Assembly (NCBI GenBank): GCA_019918135.1
Contig: WBZZ01004819.1
Location: forward strand, 17,501 to 81,500
Source: Paulinella micropora
Lineage: Eukaryota > Cercozoa > Imbricatea > Euglyphida > Paulinellidae
Length of the DNA: 64,000 bases
Direction of reading: 5' to 3'
In this document: positions 10,070 to 21,313 of the stretch, in pieces
Layout: every line of letters starts with the position of its first letter
How positions within the stretch are numbered: the first letter of the stretch is position 1
Program-made: the position numbers and the translations under genes
Notes under the pieces: generated by a model
What the model was told of the DNA's origin: nothing
The model's database searches: none
Seen by the model: the letters and a program-made list of their open reading frames with translations, nothing else

Positions 10070-10187
10070 GTCTATCTATCTATCTATCTATTTATCTATC
10101 TATCTACCTTATCTATCTATCTACCTATCTATCTATCTATCTATCCATCCATCCATCCATCTATCTATCTATCTATCTATCTTGCAC
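9671..10187. repeat. TA and TCTA microsatellites at the AT/GC junction
   Basis: A TA run (about 9671-9704) is followed by three TCTA tracts (about 9759-9790, 9865-9950 and 10037-10187) with a TAAG run between. Such tetranucleotide tracts are typical of eukaryotic chromosomes and rare in virus genomes. The last tract ends abruptly inside the 3' end of the GC-rich surface-protein gene, marking the junction. Confidence 0.9.
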
Positions 10188-10690
10188 GTCATAGACACTG
10201 GAGGTATTCCACGCGCCAATGTCCAGCCGGAGGTTGGGCGAATGGGCGAACATGTGCCGCAGGAAGTACACAGAGGTTATATTTACGTAGCCCAGCTCGT
10301 ACGCGAGCGCCGCCAGGTCCCTGAACGAGGAGTCGAAGCTCAGGATGCCGGCGCGACAAGCTAGCTCGGCAAAGGGCGGCAGGTACAGTAGGTTGGTCGC
10401 GCCCGCGAAGTGGTAGCCAAAGGTCGGGTGCAGCAGCAGCTGGCCCCACGAGGTAGTGTTGACGATGACCTCCCGCTGGGCGACGGACAGCAGAGCCAAG
10501 GTCCAGCCCTGCAGGACGCCCCAGACCCGGATGACGTAGGTCCCGGCCGGGGCGTACGCGTGCAGGCTCGGGTCGCTGTCGGGGCCCGTGGTTGCCGATC
10601 GTAGGCCGCTGCCGTCGCCCCAGTCGATGGTGATAGCGGAGGTAACAATTTGGGCCAAGTGGCGGCGCCGTCCCCGGGCTTTGGCTTGCA

Positions 10691-10732
<42 letters not shown>

Positions 10733-12828
10733 CAGAAATCAAGCTGTAGGTTTGGGTGTGTCGACTCTGCCAGACCTTGCAGACGACGCCTGCGGCTCGG
10801 GAGGTTATACAGCGCGGGCAGCATGAATTCGTCGCAGGAGAACGTTTGGATGGTCATGACAAACGGCTGAGGTGTAGGTGTGGCAGAAAGTGAGGGGCTG
10901 GCCGAGACGCTGAGAGGAGAGGCTGTCGTGCTGACTGTAGCCGAGACCGTGGGGGTCGCGCTGGCGGAAGCAGTGCCCGATACCGTGGGGGCCGCGCTGG
11001 TGGAAGCAGTGCCCGAGACCGCGGGGGTCACGCTCACTGTGCTCGTGGGACTCTGCGTCGCGCTCCGGCTCGCCTTGCCCGTGGGACTCTTGGTAACGCT
11101 CACGCTCTCTGTGCCCGAGACAGTGGGGGTCGTGCTGGTGGAAGCAGTGCCCGAGACCGACGGGCTCCGGGTCGTGCTGACCGTAGCCGAGACAGTGGGG
11201 GTCGTGCTGGTGGAAGCAGTGCCCGAGCCCGGGGGGCTCGGCGAAGCCGTGCGGGACTGGCTGAGTGTGGGCGAGACCGATGGGCTGGGCGCCACGTACC
11301 GCAGGGCCAGGGTGCAGGTCACGTTCCCGCCCTCGGGCACAAAGTGCGACAATGTCGGCGGGTAGAAGGTCGTCGTGGTGGTGTACTGCCAGGTCTGCCC
11401 GGTCTTGGAGTCGTAGCCCGGGTACGTAGTCTTGTCCCCCACCACGCACGCCGCCCACTTGAGGCACGTGAACGCCCCGCCCTCGAGGCTGTTGGCCGTA
11501 CAGGCCGAGTCGTAGGCGCCCCAGGCCAGCACCGACCCCTGCGAGCAAGGGTTATTTTCGACCACGCACGTCAGGTTCTGGATCGCCCAGGTGCCGGGGG
11601 CCGTGCTGTTCAGCGCCGCCACGAGGTCTACGCTGTAGTTCCCGCTCTGCGGGGGCTCGTTTAGCGTGCCGGTGCCCTGCGAGCTCTCGGTGACGGAATT
11701 CCATTCGGTTCTTGTTGTACACAGCGGGTCGACCACCCTCGTGCCGTCGTACAGAAACAAAGCCTGGGCCTGCATCGACCTCGCCCGGGGGTCCGCCCTC
11801 GACAGCTGTGTCAACAGCAAGCGAAAGTAAGGGTACAGGGCCGGGCGCGGGTCCGTGAGCGGGTCGATGCGCACGCTGTACACCAGCCTCGAGGGCAGGA
11901 AGACCTTCACCCCCGGCACCCGCTCGCACCGGCACTTGGACGAGGTCTGCGGTTTGAGGAAGTCCACGTCGTGGCAACCTCCGTTGGCCTGGTTCTCCCA
12001 GCTGAAACAGGCGTTCACGTCCACCATGCCAAAGGTTAGGCCGGGCACACACTTCACCGTGAGGTTCGCCATCAAAAGTACGGGCTCGTCCTCGCGGTTC
12101 GTGCTGCTCTGCGCGGGCTTGATCCCGTCGCCACAGCAGTCGTCGAGAGCGGGTTCTTCGTTCCGCCAGTACTGCGGCGCCCCCGTCGCCACGGCCGACA
12201 GGGGCACCGGCAGCGCAAACGTGACGCAATTGGCGCCGGTCAGCGCGCTGCCGCGTCCGTGACTATGAACACCCCGATGTCGTAGCGGGTCTGCGCGCCT
12301 ATCTTGAGCCTGGCGGCCACGTTGATCACGGCCGTGTCGCCAGGAAACTTGCACGGCTCCAGCTCGACCACGTTCACGACCGACGACAGGCGCACATCGT
12401 TCGCCGTGCACACTGCGCCTTTGCCCAGCGCGCTCACCAGGCAGCCCACCGCCCGGGGCCTCGGCACCACGGCGGGCAACAGGCACTGCGCCCCAAAGCT
12501 GGAGCATTTCCAGCCGGGCCCTAGCGCCTGGCACACGGGGTCATTGGCCCCGCCACTTTGTAGGTCGGTACAGGTCGGCCCGACCCTTTGCGGATAGAGT
12601 TGCGAAACGTCGTAGCACACGTAGCAGTCGCTGGCGCCCTGGCAGAGCAGGGGCACCGCGGTGTTGTTGCACACGCCGGAGTAAGGCGGCAGGCCGGCGT
12701 ACGTGCCCGCCTGGTCCACTGCGTGGGGTCACAGGCGTTGACTCGGGCCTACACACACGAGATTACAGGGCTGCGCGGGGGACTGTGCGTGCGAATGTGA
12801 CCGCCAGCCAGGCCAGCAGCAGCCGCAT
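10173..12828 (-). pseudogene. Secreted surface protein: Cys-rich head, Ser/Thr/Pro stalk, PKD and BspA-like domains; broken and cut at its 3' end
   Basis: The ATG at 12828 opens a signal peptide (MRLLLAWLAVTFA). A Cys-rich globular region of about 600 residues with many N-glycosylation sites follows. Next comes a Ser/Thr/Pro stalk of repeats such as TASTSTTPTVS, then an RRRRLQ motif, a 40-base T tract in the coding strand, a PKD-like domain (TIDWGDGSG) and the start of a BspA/DUF285-like repeat (FAHSPNL, GAWNTSSVYDV). The DUF285 repeat stops at the TCTA tract, so the junction truncates it. The same PKD-plus-BspA pair occurs twice in the gene ending at 19556. About three to four frame changes. 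Likely an outer-surface adhesin; whether viral or host is not settled. Confidence 0.55.
10692..10731 (+). repeat. Run of 40 adenines inside a gene
   Basis: Forty consecutive A on the plus strand (T in the coding strand), between the Ser/Thr stalk and the PKD domain of the surface-protein gene. It may be a slippage-prone switch, an insertion scar or an assembly artefact. Confidence 0.95.
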
Positions 12829-13401
12829 TCGTACAACGCCCGCCTACACACACCAGCACGGTTCAGCCCACCTCCACGCACGGACTAGACAGGCCTGGCC
12901 GTAGCCTAGCCCCTCCGTGTGCATCCCGCTCCAAGGTTGGGCACAGCGCCGTGCTCTCCTGCTCACGCTCCACGACAGCAGCCGTCTCTCCTGGCCAGGA
13001 GCACACACGCGCGTTGTGGCCGAGAGCGTACGAGTGCACACCCCCCCCCCCCCCACCTCCCCCCTCCCTCTCCCCCACCCCCCACAGCTAACAATTTTTT
13101 TTGCTTAAAAACCAAAAAAAAAAAGATTTCTAACTGAAATTACTAGCAGGACGGCAAGCGCGGGCGAAAGCCGCCTTCGTTGCCGCCGCTTCGCAGAGGC
13201 GAGGAGGAAGGGGGGGGGGCCGGGCCTTAAAAAAGTCTGGCTCCCCGAAAAAAGGCGGGTGTGGGGGGGGGGGGGGACAGTTCCCCTCCAGCTCCAGTTC
13301 GTAAGGGGGGAAAATCTTAGGGAGAAGGGAAGGAGGTATCGACTGAAGTTGGTAATTTTCGCAAAGGCTGAACTTTTTTTTGGAGATTAAAGCGAGCGAG
13401 C
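12829..13401. other. Divergent intergenic region with C and G runs
   Basis: 573 bases between the divergent surface-protein and BTB genes. It holds a C-rich tract (13041-13083), a TA-poor G-rich tract with runs of 8 to 14 G (13207-13275), and a short AT-rich stretch with gaacttttttttgg just before the BTB start. No further gene is supported. Confidence 0.6.
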
Positions 13402-14011
13402 ATGGACGACGAAGGCCAGGATGATCCCGTGCAGCCCGTCGTCACGGGACCGCCGGCCGACAACATCACGCTTGACGTCGGGGGTACTCTCTTCAAGACC
13501 CGGGCCGAAACCCTGCAGGCCCGCAGTGGCTTCTTCCGAGAGGTCTTGGCGCCGGTCGTGCGACTGGAGCCGCGCGAGGCGCTTTTTTTGGACTTGGACC
13601 CGGACGCCTTCAGTGTGATCTTGAAAAGTCAGAACGGGCTGCCCACACGCCTTACTACAGTCCCTGGCGTGCTACTATGTGCTGGACTGTACCAAGTACG
13701 CAGTGACTGCGCAGAACGTCTTGTACGAAACAGAGCACAAGCGTTCCTACAATACGTTCCGGGCCGAGAAAACCCCGGCGCTCAGCCAATGTTGCCGCGA
13801 GTGCTGGACACCTCTCGGGCTTCCCGACGAATGGATTAACACACACAAATCGGTCGAGGACAAAGGTGCGGATGGGGTTCTCAAGCACGTTAGAGCCTAC
13901 TGCGTTTGTTGCAGAGCGAAAAATCCAAAACTGGGCCGGGAGTACTTGTTTAGGCTGCCGGCATATCCATTCCGCCTCGATTTCAAACAGCTTAAAACTC
14001 GCAGGGGCTAG
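13402..14011 (+). pseudogene. BTB/POZ (K+-channel tetramerisation-type) protein with Cys-containing tail, broken once
   Basis: The ATG at 13402 starts a short acidic lead, then ITLDVGGTLFKTRAETL, the N-terminal strand-helix unit of KCTD-type BTB domains, and an FFREVL-like helix and ALFLDLDPDAFSVIL strand. A further helix with LACYY follows. The C-terminal part has CCRECW and CVCC pairs, suggesting a metal site. BTB proteins of this type assemble and bring substrates to cullin-3; viruses of protists use them to redirect host ubiquitination. There is about one frame change. The 3' end overlaps the opposing nuclease gene. Confidence 0.6.
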
Positions 14012-16431
14012 GCCTTGAATGGCCTTTAGCCTGGCGGGGGCATCTGACCCGTGGGTGTATTTGACCTCGAAACCAAGGGCCGGTCCCTCGCTCGAGAGCA
14101 CAACTACATCAATCACCCAGTGGCTGGACTTTGTCAAGCGGGTCGCTAGTTCTTCATCCACGTCTGCTAGGAGGCTTTGTTTCAGATCGTCGTGGTCCAG
14201 CCGGCGCCACGGCGCATCGATAGCTGATGAAATCTGGTCCAACCACAGCCCCTTTCCCACCGGTACTCGCCCAGCACTCCTTTGTGGCGGCCAGTAAATC
14301 CGTGCGAAGCTTGTAGCGTATCCCAGGACAGCCTCCCGTCCTCCGTCTTTCTGCGCAGCCATTCACACAATCTAAGCTTAGCAGAATAATGTTTGTCAGA
14401 CTCCCATGGACAGGTTGAGTCGGGGGGCTTCACTCCCAGCGCTTCTGCCAGCCCCCACGCCTTCCTTGCCTCCGTCGCGGCCGAAAGCGGGCCTTGATCT
14501 TTTTGCCTGGCGCACCAATCCAGATATTTCTTATCGCGAAGTAGTGCCAGCCAGCTCCTATCTTTGTACCGACCGAAATTAACAGTTCTTTGTGTGTTGT
14601 CACGTACAACTTTCAACAACCTCCGAATGTCCTGTGCGCGCTTCAGCAAGCGTTCATCAGATAGAATAATCGATCGCTTGATCTCAGACATCAATTTCTC
14701 TAGTATGTCTAGCCCCCCTGCCAACCCGTTTGCGTGTGCCCCCTCAAAGGCTATTTTAAGCTGATTAGCTTCCTGAGCTAGTTGTTTTACGCTCGCGGCC
14801 AGCTTTTGCTGCGCAGTGGCTCCGGCGTCGGTGGCGTCAGGCCTGCTAACATAGCAGGACGGCCAGGGGTTTCCTGTGCCCACGAGGCCTTTATCCTCTG
14901 GATACACTTGTCGCCCGACGTACTTGTTCCTCCAATCGTCCGCCCCTATCCACTCGGGCCGCTCCTGGTACAGATAAAGGGGCGCGCCATCCGCGCCACC
15001 GTAGGTGTTAGCTAATTGGCACTGCCAACAGGTCCATTCATACCAAGCACCGCCATCCCAGCTACTTAGCTGGCGTTTGCTACAGAACTTCTCCTGTAGG
15101 TGCCCGGCGGCACATTGCAGCTCCAGCCACACGCCCCGCCAATGTTTTATGAAAGCACGCACAGCTGTTTCTGCACCTGCGCTACTAGCCCAGCGGGCTA
15201 GTGACAAACGCCCGCCGCTGCAGTGCAGCCGGCCTGCCAGGACGTCCTCCAGAAACTCTGCGACGGATGGGTCCCACTTCTTGTTATCTGCTGTGCAGAA
15301 CAGAGTTAGTTTGTCGTGGCAGCTCTGCAAACCAGTATGGGGCTTGTCACTGAGCACCAACGGATTGCAATGCACTGCGTATTTGTTAGTACCTAGCTCG
15401 CGCGCAGAGCAATGCGATGTTGGCCCACGCAACGGCGCGCAAATACGAATTCTGGCCTGCACACGCGCCCAGTCGCCGCCACATAACCGACAGCCCCGGA
15501 AAGAGCTCACCTGCTCGAATTGCTTGCAGCCGCAGACGGTGCAACGGATTGCCAGCGTGTGGTCAGGCAAAGAGGACCAGAGCTTGTCTATCTTGAGAAA
15601 TTCTATGTATTTCCAAGCCTGGCTAGCTTGGCAGCGCGCCAAGGACCATTCATCCTCACAGTGCTTGAGTGAGGTCCTTGACCTTAGCAGTTCTGACGAG
15701 AGTGGGTTCCACTTCTGCTGGCACACCTGGCAGAATAATGTTACTACAGGAGGCACATCCTCCTCAGACGAAGCAAAAGTAATACACTCCAATGCAAGTG
15801 GAAAACCCACTGCTCGGGAGCTCTCCGTAGCTCGCTGCCAGTCTGTGCAGAGGTCACGCAAGGCGCTGACTAGACTGGCTTTGTCGCCCGCGCAGGGCTT
15901 AAAGATGCATCCTTGGAAGCCCTGCTGGCATTGCAAGCTAGAGTCCCCACATAAACGGCATGTGCCTTTTATCTGAACCTCGTCTGCAGCGGCCTGCCCT
16001 TGCTTAATCTCCTGAAAGTCAAAGTTTTGCCAGGAGCCCAGTTGGCAGCGCAGCAAAGACCACCTGGAGCAGCAGCCAAGCTTCTTTCTACCACTGGCAA
16101 AGTCCTTGATTTCAGCTAGGCTATAGTCATGCTGTCGGAAGCAGCCGAGGCACCTGAAGGAGGTGAGCTCCCCCGGCGACGGGCCGACAGAAATCAATTC
16201 CGGTGCGAAGCGCCTAGGCATGGTGTTTGCGTTGGGTAGGGCATAATTGCACAGGAAAATGGCTGTGTCTTCGGGTCTCTCCCCAGGCGGCAGCGGCCCG
16301 GATGACTGTTTCTCTTCCAACTTTCTCTTCTTGCTCGGGTACAACGTGTCGTCCGCTACGACAACAGTCTGCATGGTGGGCTGCTGTGTCACCCCCCGAA
16401 AAAGTTCTTTATATCCATTCGAGTCTGACAA
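13655..16431 (-). pseudogene. Multi-zinc-ribbon protein with C-terminal PD-(D/E)XK nuclease-like domain, broken once
   Basis: About 850-900 residues. Residues 80-480 hold at least six Cys pairs (for example CLGC, CRLC, CQVC, CTVC, CRLC, CWQC) set in W/L-rich repeats, like the tandem zinc-ribbon units found before nucleases in some eukaryotic and giant-virus proteins. A helical middle (about 550-640) follows. The C-terminal part has a strand with WVIDVVVL and then GFEVKY, matching the D...ExK core of the PD-(D/E)XK fold (CoiA/VSR-like). This suggests a DNA-binding endonuclease. About one frame change separates ribbon part and nuclease. The overlap with the BTB gene leaves the exact 3' end open. 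The upstream gap is shared with the divergent 16738 gene. Confidence 0.55.
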
Positions 16432-16737
16432 GAAAACGAAGGGGTGAGGGGACGCCGCTCCTTTGTCTTATCTTGCCATAAAAGAAACTTGGATTCGAAA
16501 GGAGATCTGCTATAATTTGGGGTGCGGCTTGGCCAGAGAATCGACGCTAGACTGTGGCAGACCAGGGGAGAGGAGGGGAAAGAAAGAGAGAGGAAGGGAA
16601 AAGAGAGAGAGGAGGGAGCTCCCTTCTCCCCACCCGTCACCTAACCCCCGAGGAACAGTGTGGTGTGCCTCTCCCCGTTTTTTTTTCTTTCTTTCCAGCC
16701 GAAACAAAGATTCCCCCGTTTGGTATTTAAAAAAGAG
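16432..16737. other. Divergent promoter region with purine-rich tract
   Basis: 306 bases between two divergent genes. Contains an almost pure A/G tract at about 16565-16620, a T-rich stretch (about 16678-16695), and tatttaaaaaagag right before the 16738 ATG. No gene seen. Confidence 0.5.
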
Positions 16738-19419
16738 ATGGACGAAACACCCAACACGGATGCAGTGGCGGCAGTGGCCAGCATCGTGTATGGTTACTTG
16801 AACGAGCAAGAACTCCCCGACGAACAGCCCTCGAACCTGGGCCTAATTAGGGCAGCGTTCCGGCTGCACGCTGAAGAAACCAAACTCATACAAACCCAAG
16901 AGCGCCGGGCTTACCAGTTGGAAGTGGCTTGGCAGAACCGTGTCCAAAGCCTGGAACCTAGCCGCCTGATCGACTTTCTGGACCTTGTCGCCAAAACACA
17001 GGACCAGGCACTGCCTACCAAGCTTGACCTCAGGGTCGGCGCCGACAATTGGGCCAGGATTAACACCTGGCTGAGGCGTTGGCAAGAGGGCGCCGGCGAG
17101 GCCAGACACCAAACGGCCAGGACGCGGTTGCTGAGGCACTTTGAACAAATCACGGTGGCCGGGCTAGCACGCAACGTGGAGGAGGCAGACGGCGAGGGGC
17201 CAGTCGAGCTGAAAGAGCAGCTAGTCGAGCTGCCCGTCAGCTTCCTTAAGCACCAGCACAGCGCCTGGAGCCTCGTCCTGCAAAACGTGCGGCTCGTGCC
17301 CGACTGTGATGGCGCAGTGTCGTTGTACGCGCCCTACTGCTTACAGATCTGCTGGCAGAACGTGCGGTTTGAAAATGACGGCGATAACGCGATCCTGAAC
17401 CTCGGCGCACCCGACAGCCGGCTCCGGCACTCTGTCGAGCTTGAAGATGTGCGAGTTAACAACATTTACCTCGGCCACGACGCCGCTGAGACCAAGGCTG
17501 TCTTCACTCGCGTACAAGCAACCGGGCTTGACGCTGTTCAACTCCATGTACTGGTAGCCAAGGACTGTGACTTCCACGATGTCAGCCTGGTACTCCGGCA
17601 CGCTAGAGAATACAGCCAGAAGAGGGTGTCTATCAACAACTGCCGGATTACCGAATGTCGCCTGGACGCTCTGGACAGGACGGGCACGATAGATATCAAG
17701 GGTGGCCGAATCCCAACAATCACGCTCGCCACAGTTCTCGGCAGGACCTACATCAGCGACTGCCCAGGTTTGACTGCGCTCCATTTGGAGCCAGCGAGGA
17801 GGAACTATCTGCTGGCACAGAGGGTCGAGCTGTCAATTGTGCGCTGCACAGCGCTGCGCAGCCTGTGGGTGCCGGAATTCCGCGGACATCTGTACGTCAA
17901 GGGCTGTGAGCGTCTGCGGGCCCTCAGGACGGGCCGCCCAGTCCAGCCGGCGCTCGGGGGTTTTGCGGATGACGACGCCGACCTCGACAGGCGGCCGACG
18001 ACGGTGTGGCACGTGACCGACTCGGCGGGTAGTTTGGCTACGATAGACGTGCCTTACCGAGGGGGGCACTCGCCCGTGTTGCTAGAGATCGGTGCGGACC
18101 GCGAAATCGAAATTCCGCTCCTACGCTGCGTTCTGAATATAAGCGGCTTTCTGTGGGTGTCGATTGGCCCCTACACGTCAAGGATCATTCGGTGGCAACC
18201 GCTGCCGCTCCGGCTGGAGACGTACGCGCTGTACAACGACGCGCAACGCCCAACTCTGCTGTTGCCCGCTTGTGTGCACGAAGTGTCGCGTGGGGATTCC
18301 ACGCAAGAGTGGCCGATCGCGGGCCGCCACGCCCTACTAGAAGAGTGGTGGTCTAACAGCGCGCGGCTAAACGACGACAAGTGCGTCTGGCGGAAATTCA
18401 GAGACGCGGCGCTTTGTCTGGAACGCTTGATAGACAATCTACCATCGTCCGAAGCCAAGGTCGCACAGTATCTCCGCGCGCAAGAGTGCTTTGGCTGGCA
18501 GAGCCCCTGTCCCCGTGCCGAGCCTGACGTGTCGCCTGACACGGGACTGGTGGAAGCCTACGCGGAGAGGCTTTGGCAAACGCTGCAAGATCTGCGCGGA
18601 ATGCCAGGACAGGTGGCCGCCTACGCAGTCAGCGTGCTGGACCGCGGGTTCCTGCCCTCAGAAGACAAGAAAGAAGCCCGGGACGACGGCGCGAGATTTG
18701 CTTGTGTCGTGCAATGCCTGCGGTCAGACAACAATCCGTACGCATGGCTAAGCAAGCGCCTTGGCAAGTCCTTGGGCAGCAAGACAAGCCTGAACGTCCT
18801 GCCGGGCACAATTTCCGCTGCGGTCGACGAGCTGTGCCTGGCCGCCTTTGCACCCCAAAACGACGGGCACAGAGAGCAGGTCGTGCACCTCCTGCAGACG
18901 GAGATCAACCGCTTTTGCGACAAACCACACACGATGCAGAAGCTCTTGCGCGACGGGAGAGCTCTCTTAGCACATTTGTTTAGCCTGGACTTTCCGGTTC
19001 CTTCCGGGCTGCGCGGGTTTTGCGATGACGCGCCGGACACTCCCCCGGCCTCTCCGCTGAACGAGGAGAAGCTGGTACGTTACCTGTTGCAGCACGTGCT
19101 GTTTCAGGTACGGCAGACAGAGGCCGCCCGGGCCGCGGCGGTCTGGCTCAACCGCTGCACTAATGTAGCCTGGCCGCAAATAGACAGCGACAGCCCCGGC
19201 GCCGCGGTGGTGCCGTTCCTGTCTGCTTGCCAAAGAGAAGAGGAGCTGCGCCGGGCTGCTCGCGCGCCCACGTTTGCGGTAGCCGCGCCCACGTTTGCGG
19301 TAGCTCCCGTGGTAGCGGTAGCGCCCGACGATGACTTCGACTCGCCGCCACGCCCCCCAGCGCCGCAGCGTGGACCCCCCAGACCGACCAAAGCGTCACG
19401 ACGACGCCTGGATTACTGA
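16738..19419 (+). CDS. Large hypothetical protein with beta-solenoid/LRR-like middle, 893 residues
   Basis: One of the few long uninterrupted frames in the GC block. The N-terminal 150 residues are helical and charged. Residues about 190-440 show repeated strand-like units with conserved hydrophobics and Cys/Asn, in the style of leucine-rich repeats or a parallel beta-helix. The C-terminal half is helical. A short repeat APTFAVA is present twice before an Asp/Pro-rich basic tail. No signal peptide or membrane segment is visible, so it is probably intracellular. The architecture recalls F-box/LRR adaptors (compare the gene at 49121-51097), but no F-box is clear at its N-terminus. A T-rich then A-rich tract (19518-19538) follows the stop. 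Confidence 0.6.
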   Translation: MDETPNTDAVAAVASIVYGYLNEQELPDEQPSNLGLIRAAFRLHAEETKLIQTQERRAYQLEVAWQNRVQSLEPSRLIDFLDLVAKTQDQALPTKLDLRVGADNWARINTWLRRWQEGAGEARHQTARTRLLRHFEQITVAGLARNVEEADGEGPVELKEQLVELPVSFLKHQHSAWSLVLQNVRLVPDCDGAVSLYAPYCLQICWQNVRFENDGDNAILNLGAPDSRLRHSVELEDVRVNNIYLGHDAAETKAVFTRVQATGLDAVQLHVLVAKDCDFHDVSLVLRHAREYSQKRVSINNCRITECRLDALDRTGTIDIKGGRIPTITLATVLGRTYISDCPGLTALHLEPARRNYLLAQRVELSIVRCTALRSLWVPEFRGHLYVKGCERLRALRTGRPVQPALGGFADDDADLDRRPTTVWHVTDSAGSLATIDVPYRGGHSPVLLEIGADREIEIPLLRCVLNISGFLWVSIGPYTSRIIRWQPLPLRLETYALYNDAQRPTLLLPACVHEVSRGDSTQEWPIAGRHALLEEWWSNSARLNDDKCVWRKFRDAALCLERLIDNLPSSEAKVAQYLRAQECFGWQSPCPRAEPDVSPDTGLVEAYAERLWQTLQDLRGMPGQVAAYAVSVLDRGFLPSEDKKEARDDGARFACVVQCLRSDNNPYAWLSKRLGKSLGSKTSLNVLPGTISAAVDELCLAAFAPQNDGHREQVVHLLQTEINRFCDKPHTMQKLLRDGRALLAHLFSLDFPVPSGLRGFCDDAPDTPPASPLNEEKLVRYLLQHVLFQVRQTEAARAAAVWLNRCTNVAWPQIDSDSPGAAVVPFLSACQREEELRRAARAPTFAVAAPTFAVAPVVAVAPDDDFDSPPRPPAPQRGPPRPTKASRRRLDY

Positions 19420-19555
19420 AGAAAGAAAGCCAGGAAAGAAGTTTTTCTCTTCCCTCCGTTTCTCTTTCCCATATTCACTAGACCGTTTCTCCTTGTTGTG
19501 TTTTTTCTCGCTGCCCTTTTTTTTAAAAAAAAAACGAAATTTAATTTTGTGTGTG

Positions 19556-21313
19556 TTACGTAAAGCTGCAACCGGCCATCAGCGGGTTCCAATTGTTCGG
19601 CAACCTGACGTTGCTGCCCGCAAACCCGACACAGCCGTCGCCGGGCCTGAGCCCCGCTAAGTCCCATTTGTTGATGTCGATAGACGCGCCCGGTCTTAGG
19701 CCGAGGAAGGCGTAGGAGGCCAAGAGAACCGAGGACGTGTTCCAGCCCGCCAGCGAGCCGTTGTAGCCGCTGCCCTCGAACAGGTACGAAATGTTCAGCA
19801 GCGGCCGGCCCCCGCCCGCCGGTACCGAGAGGTTCCTCAGGTTTTGAGTACCTTTGAGCTGTGCCCCGCGCCCCGGTTCCAGGGCGAAGCCGCCGCCGAA
19901 AGAAACTGACTGCAGGGCCGCCGACGCTTTGGGTGGCAGGCCGGCGGTCGAGAATGCGGCCAGGATGCAGACAGGGCCGAGCTTAGAGACGCTGACGTTG
20001 TAAGCGCCGCCGCGCTGGTAGGTGTGCACGCACGGGGGCCCGCGCGGGGAACAGCGCGTTCCGTGGGTGTCGTCACCCCAGTCCACCAGCAGCACAGACA
20101 CGTTGCCGCAGGCATCGGCGCTTCTAGCCATTGGCAAGTAGAAATCGTCGGGGCCCGAGAAGGATTTGCAGGCGCAGGGGCTCCCCGTGGTCCGGGCGCG
20201 GCCGAGTGATGTCGCAGGCCGGGGACAGCCGCGGCATCACACGACCCTGCAGACCGCGGCAGCCGTTGATCTCGGCCACGCACGCCAGGTCCCAGGAGCT
20301 AATGTCAGGGCCCTCGGACGGCGTGAGGCCGTCGAACATGTCGTTCGCCCACCGCACCGACGACGTGTTCCAGAGCTCCAGCCCGGCCACCCTCTGGCGC
20401 ACGCGGGTGAACATCCCGGTGGCGTTGACGAGCTGTCCCGTGCGGGGCGGGCACACCTGCAGCAGGTTCTCTGCGTTGGCAAACTGCAGGCCGTTCAGCG
20501 GCTCGGGGGCGATGTGCTGGCCAAAGCAGGCCCGCAGCAGCCCCCCGCGGCTTCCGGGGGGTAGTTCCGCAACGTAAAGGCGGGGGGCGACCCGCAAGAA
20601 CCCTGCCACGTGACCCCTACGTCAAAGACGCCGCCCTGTGCGTACAGGTGCGTGCACACCGATGAGTGCAGCTCGCATATACTTGTCTGGCCGTCCCCCC
20701 AGCTGACCCGTACCACGCTTTCGTTGTGCGGCGTGCAGTTCCCGAGTAACCTCCTCCGCGGCAACGGTCCGACGGGCTCTAGCGGCAGAGACAGCGATGC
20801 GTTGTCAGACACGTTCCATTGCAAGTTTAGGTCGGGCACAGGCACCGGCGTCGTGACAGCCGGCGCCGTTGTCGTGACAGGCACCGGCGTCGTGACAGGC
20901 ACCGGCGTCGTGACAGGCACCGGCGTCGTGACAGGCACCGGCGTCGTGACAGGCACCTGCGCCTGGGTTGTGACAGCCGGCGCCTGGGTTGTAACAGCCG
21001 GCGCCTGGGTTGTGACAGCCGGCGCCTGGGTTGTGACAGCCGGCGCCTGGGTTGTGACAGCCGGCGCCTGGGTTGTGACAGCCGGCGCCTGGGTTGTGAC
21101 AGCCGGCGCCTGGGTTGTGGCGGCCGGCGCCTGGGTTGTGGCGGCCGGCGCCTGGGTCGTGGCGGCCGGCGGGGCCAAGATCAAAGGCCTAGGCGTGCAC
21201 AGCCGTTGGCTACGGAGCCGCGCGCGCAGACCGCACAAGGAGGCCGAAGTCGAGGGCAACAGGAGGAGAGCACACACCAACAGAGCGCTGGCAGCTAGTC
21301 TGCCGACCCTCAT
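19556..21313 (-). pseudogene. Secreted surface protein: mucin-like stalk plus two PKD/BspA-like modules, broken
   Basis: The ATG at 21313 begins a clear signal peptide (MRVGRLAASALLVCALLLL). A mucin-like stalk of ATTQAPA then TTPVPV repeats follows, then RRRLLG, a PKD-like domain (VRVSWGDGQT) and a BspA/DUF285-like repeat (GMFTRV, LWNTSSVRWANDMF, ISSWDLA). A second PKD (LLVDWGDDT) and second DUF285 repeat (GWNTSSVLLASYAF, INKWDLAGL) follow. About two frame changes. The domain pairs closely resemble those at 10173-12828, so the two genes are paralogues. Predicted role: extracellular adhesin with an extended stalk. No C-terminal membrane anchor is seen. Confidence 0.6.
20860..21170 (-). repeat. 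Coding tandem repeats: 21-base ATTQAPA and 18-base TTPVPV units
   Basis: On the plus strand, gcctgggttgtgacagccg-like units repeat with 21-base spacing (about ten copies, 20960-21170), and ggcaccggcgtcgtgaca units repeat with 18-base spacing (about five copies, 20870-20958). They encode the Thr/Pro stalk. Near-identical copies show recent expansion. Confidence 0.85.

Noticed and set aside
10880-11365. Plus-strand frame rich in Glu/Val repeats
   Set aside because: Complement of the Ser/Thr/Pro stalk repeats of the surface protein; periodic only because the repeats are periodic.
20860-21170. CRISPR-like array
   Set aside because: Units are contiguous with no unique spacers and encode a Thr/Pro stalk in frame.
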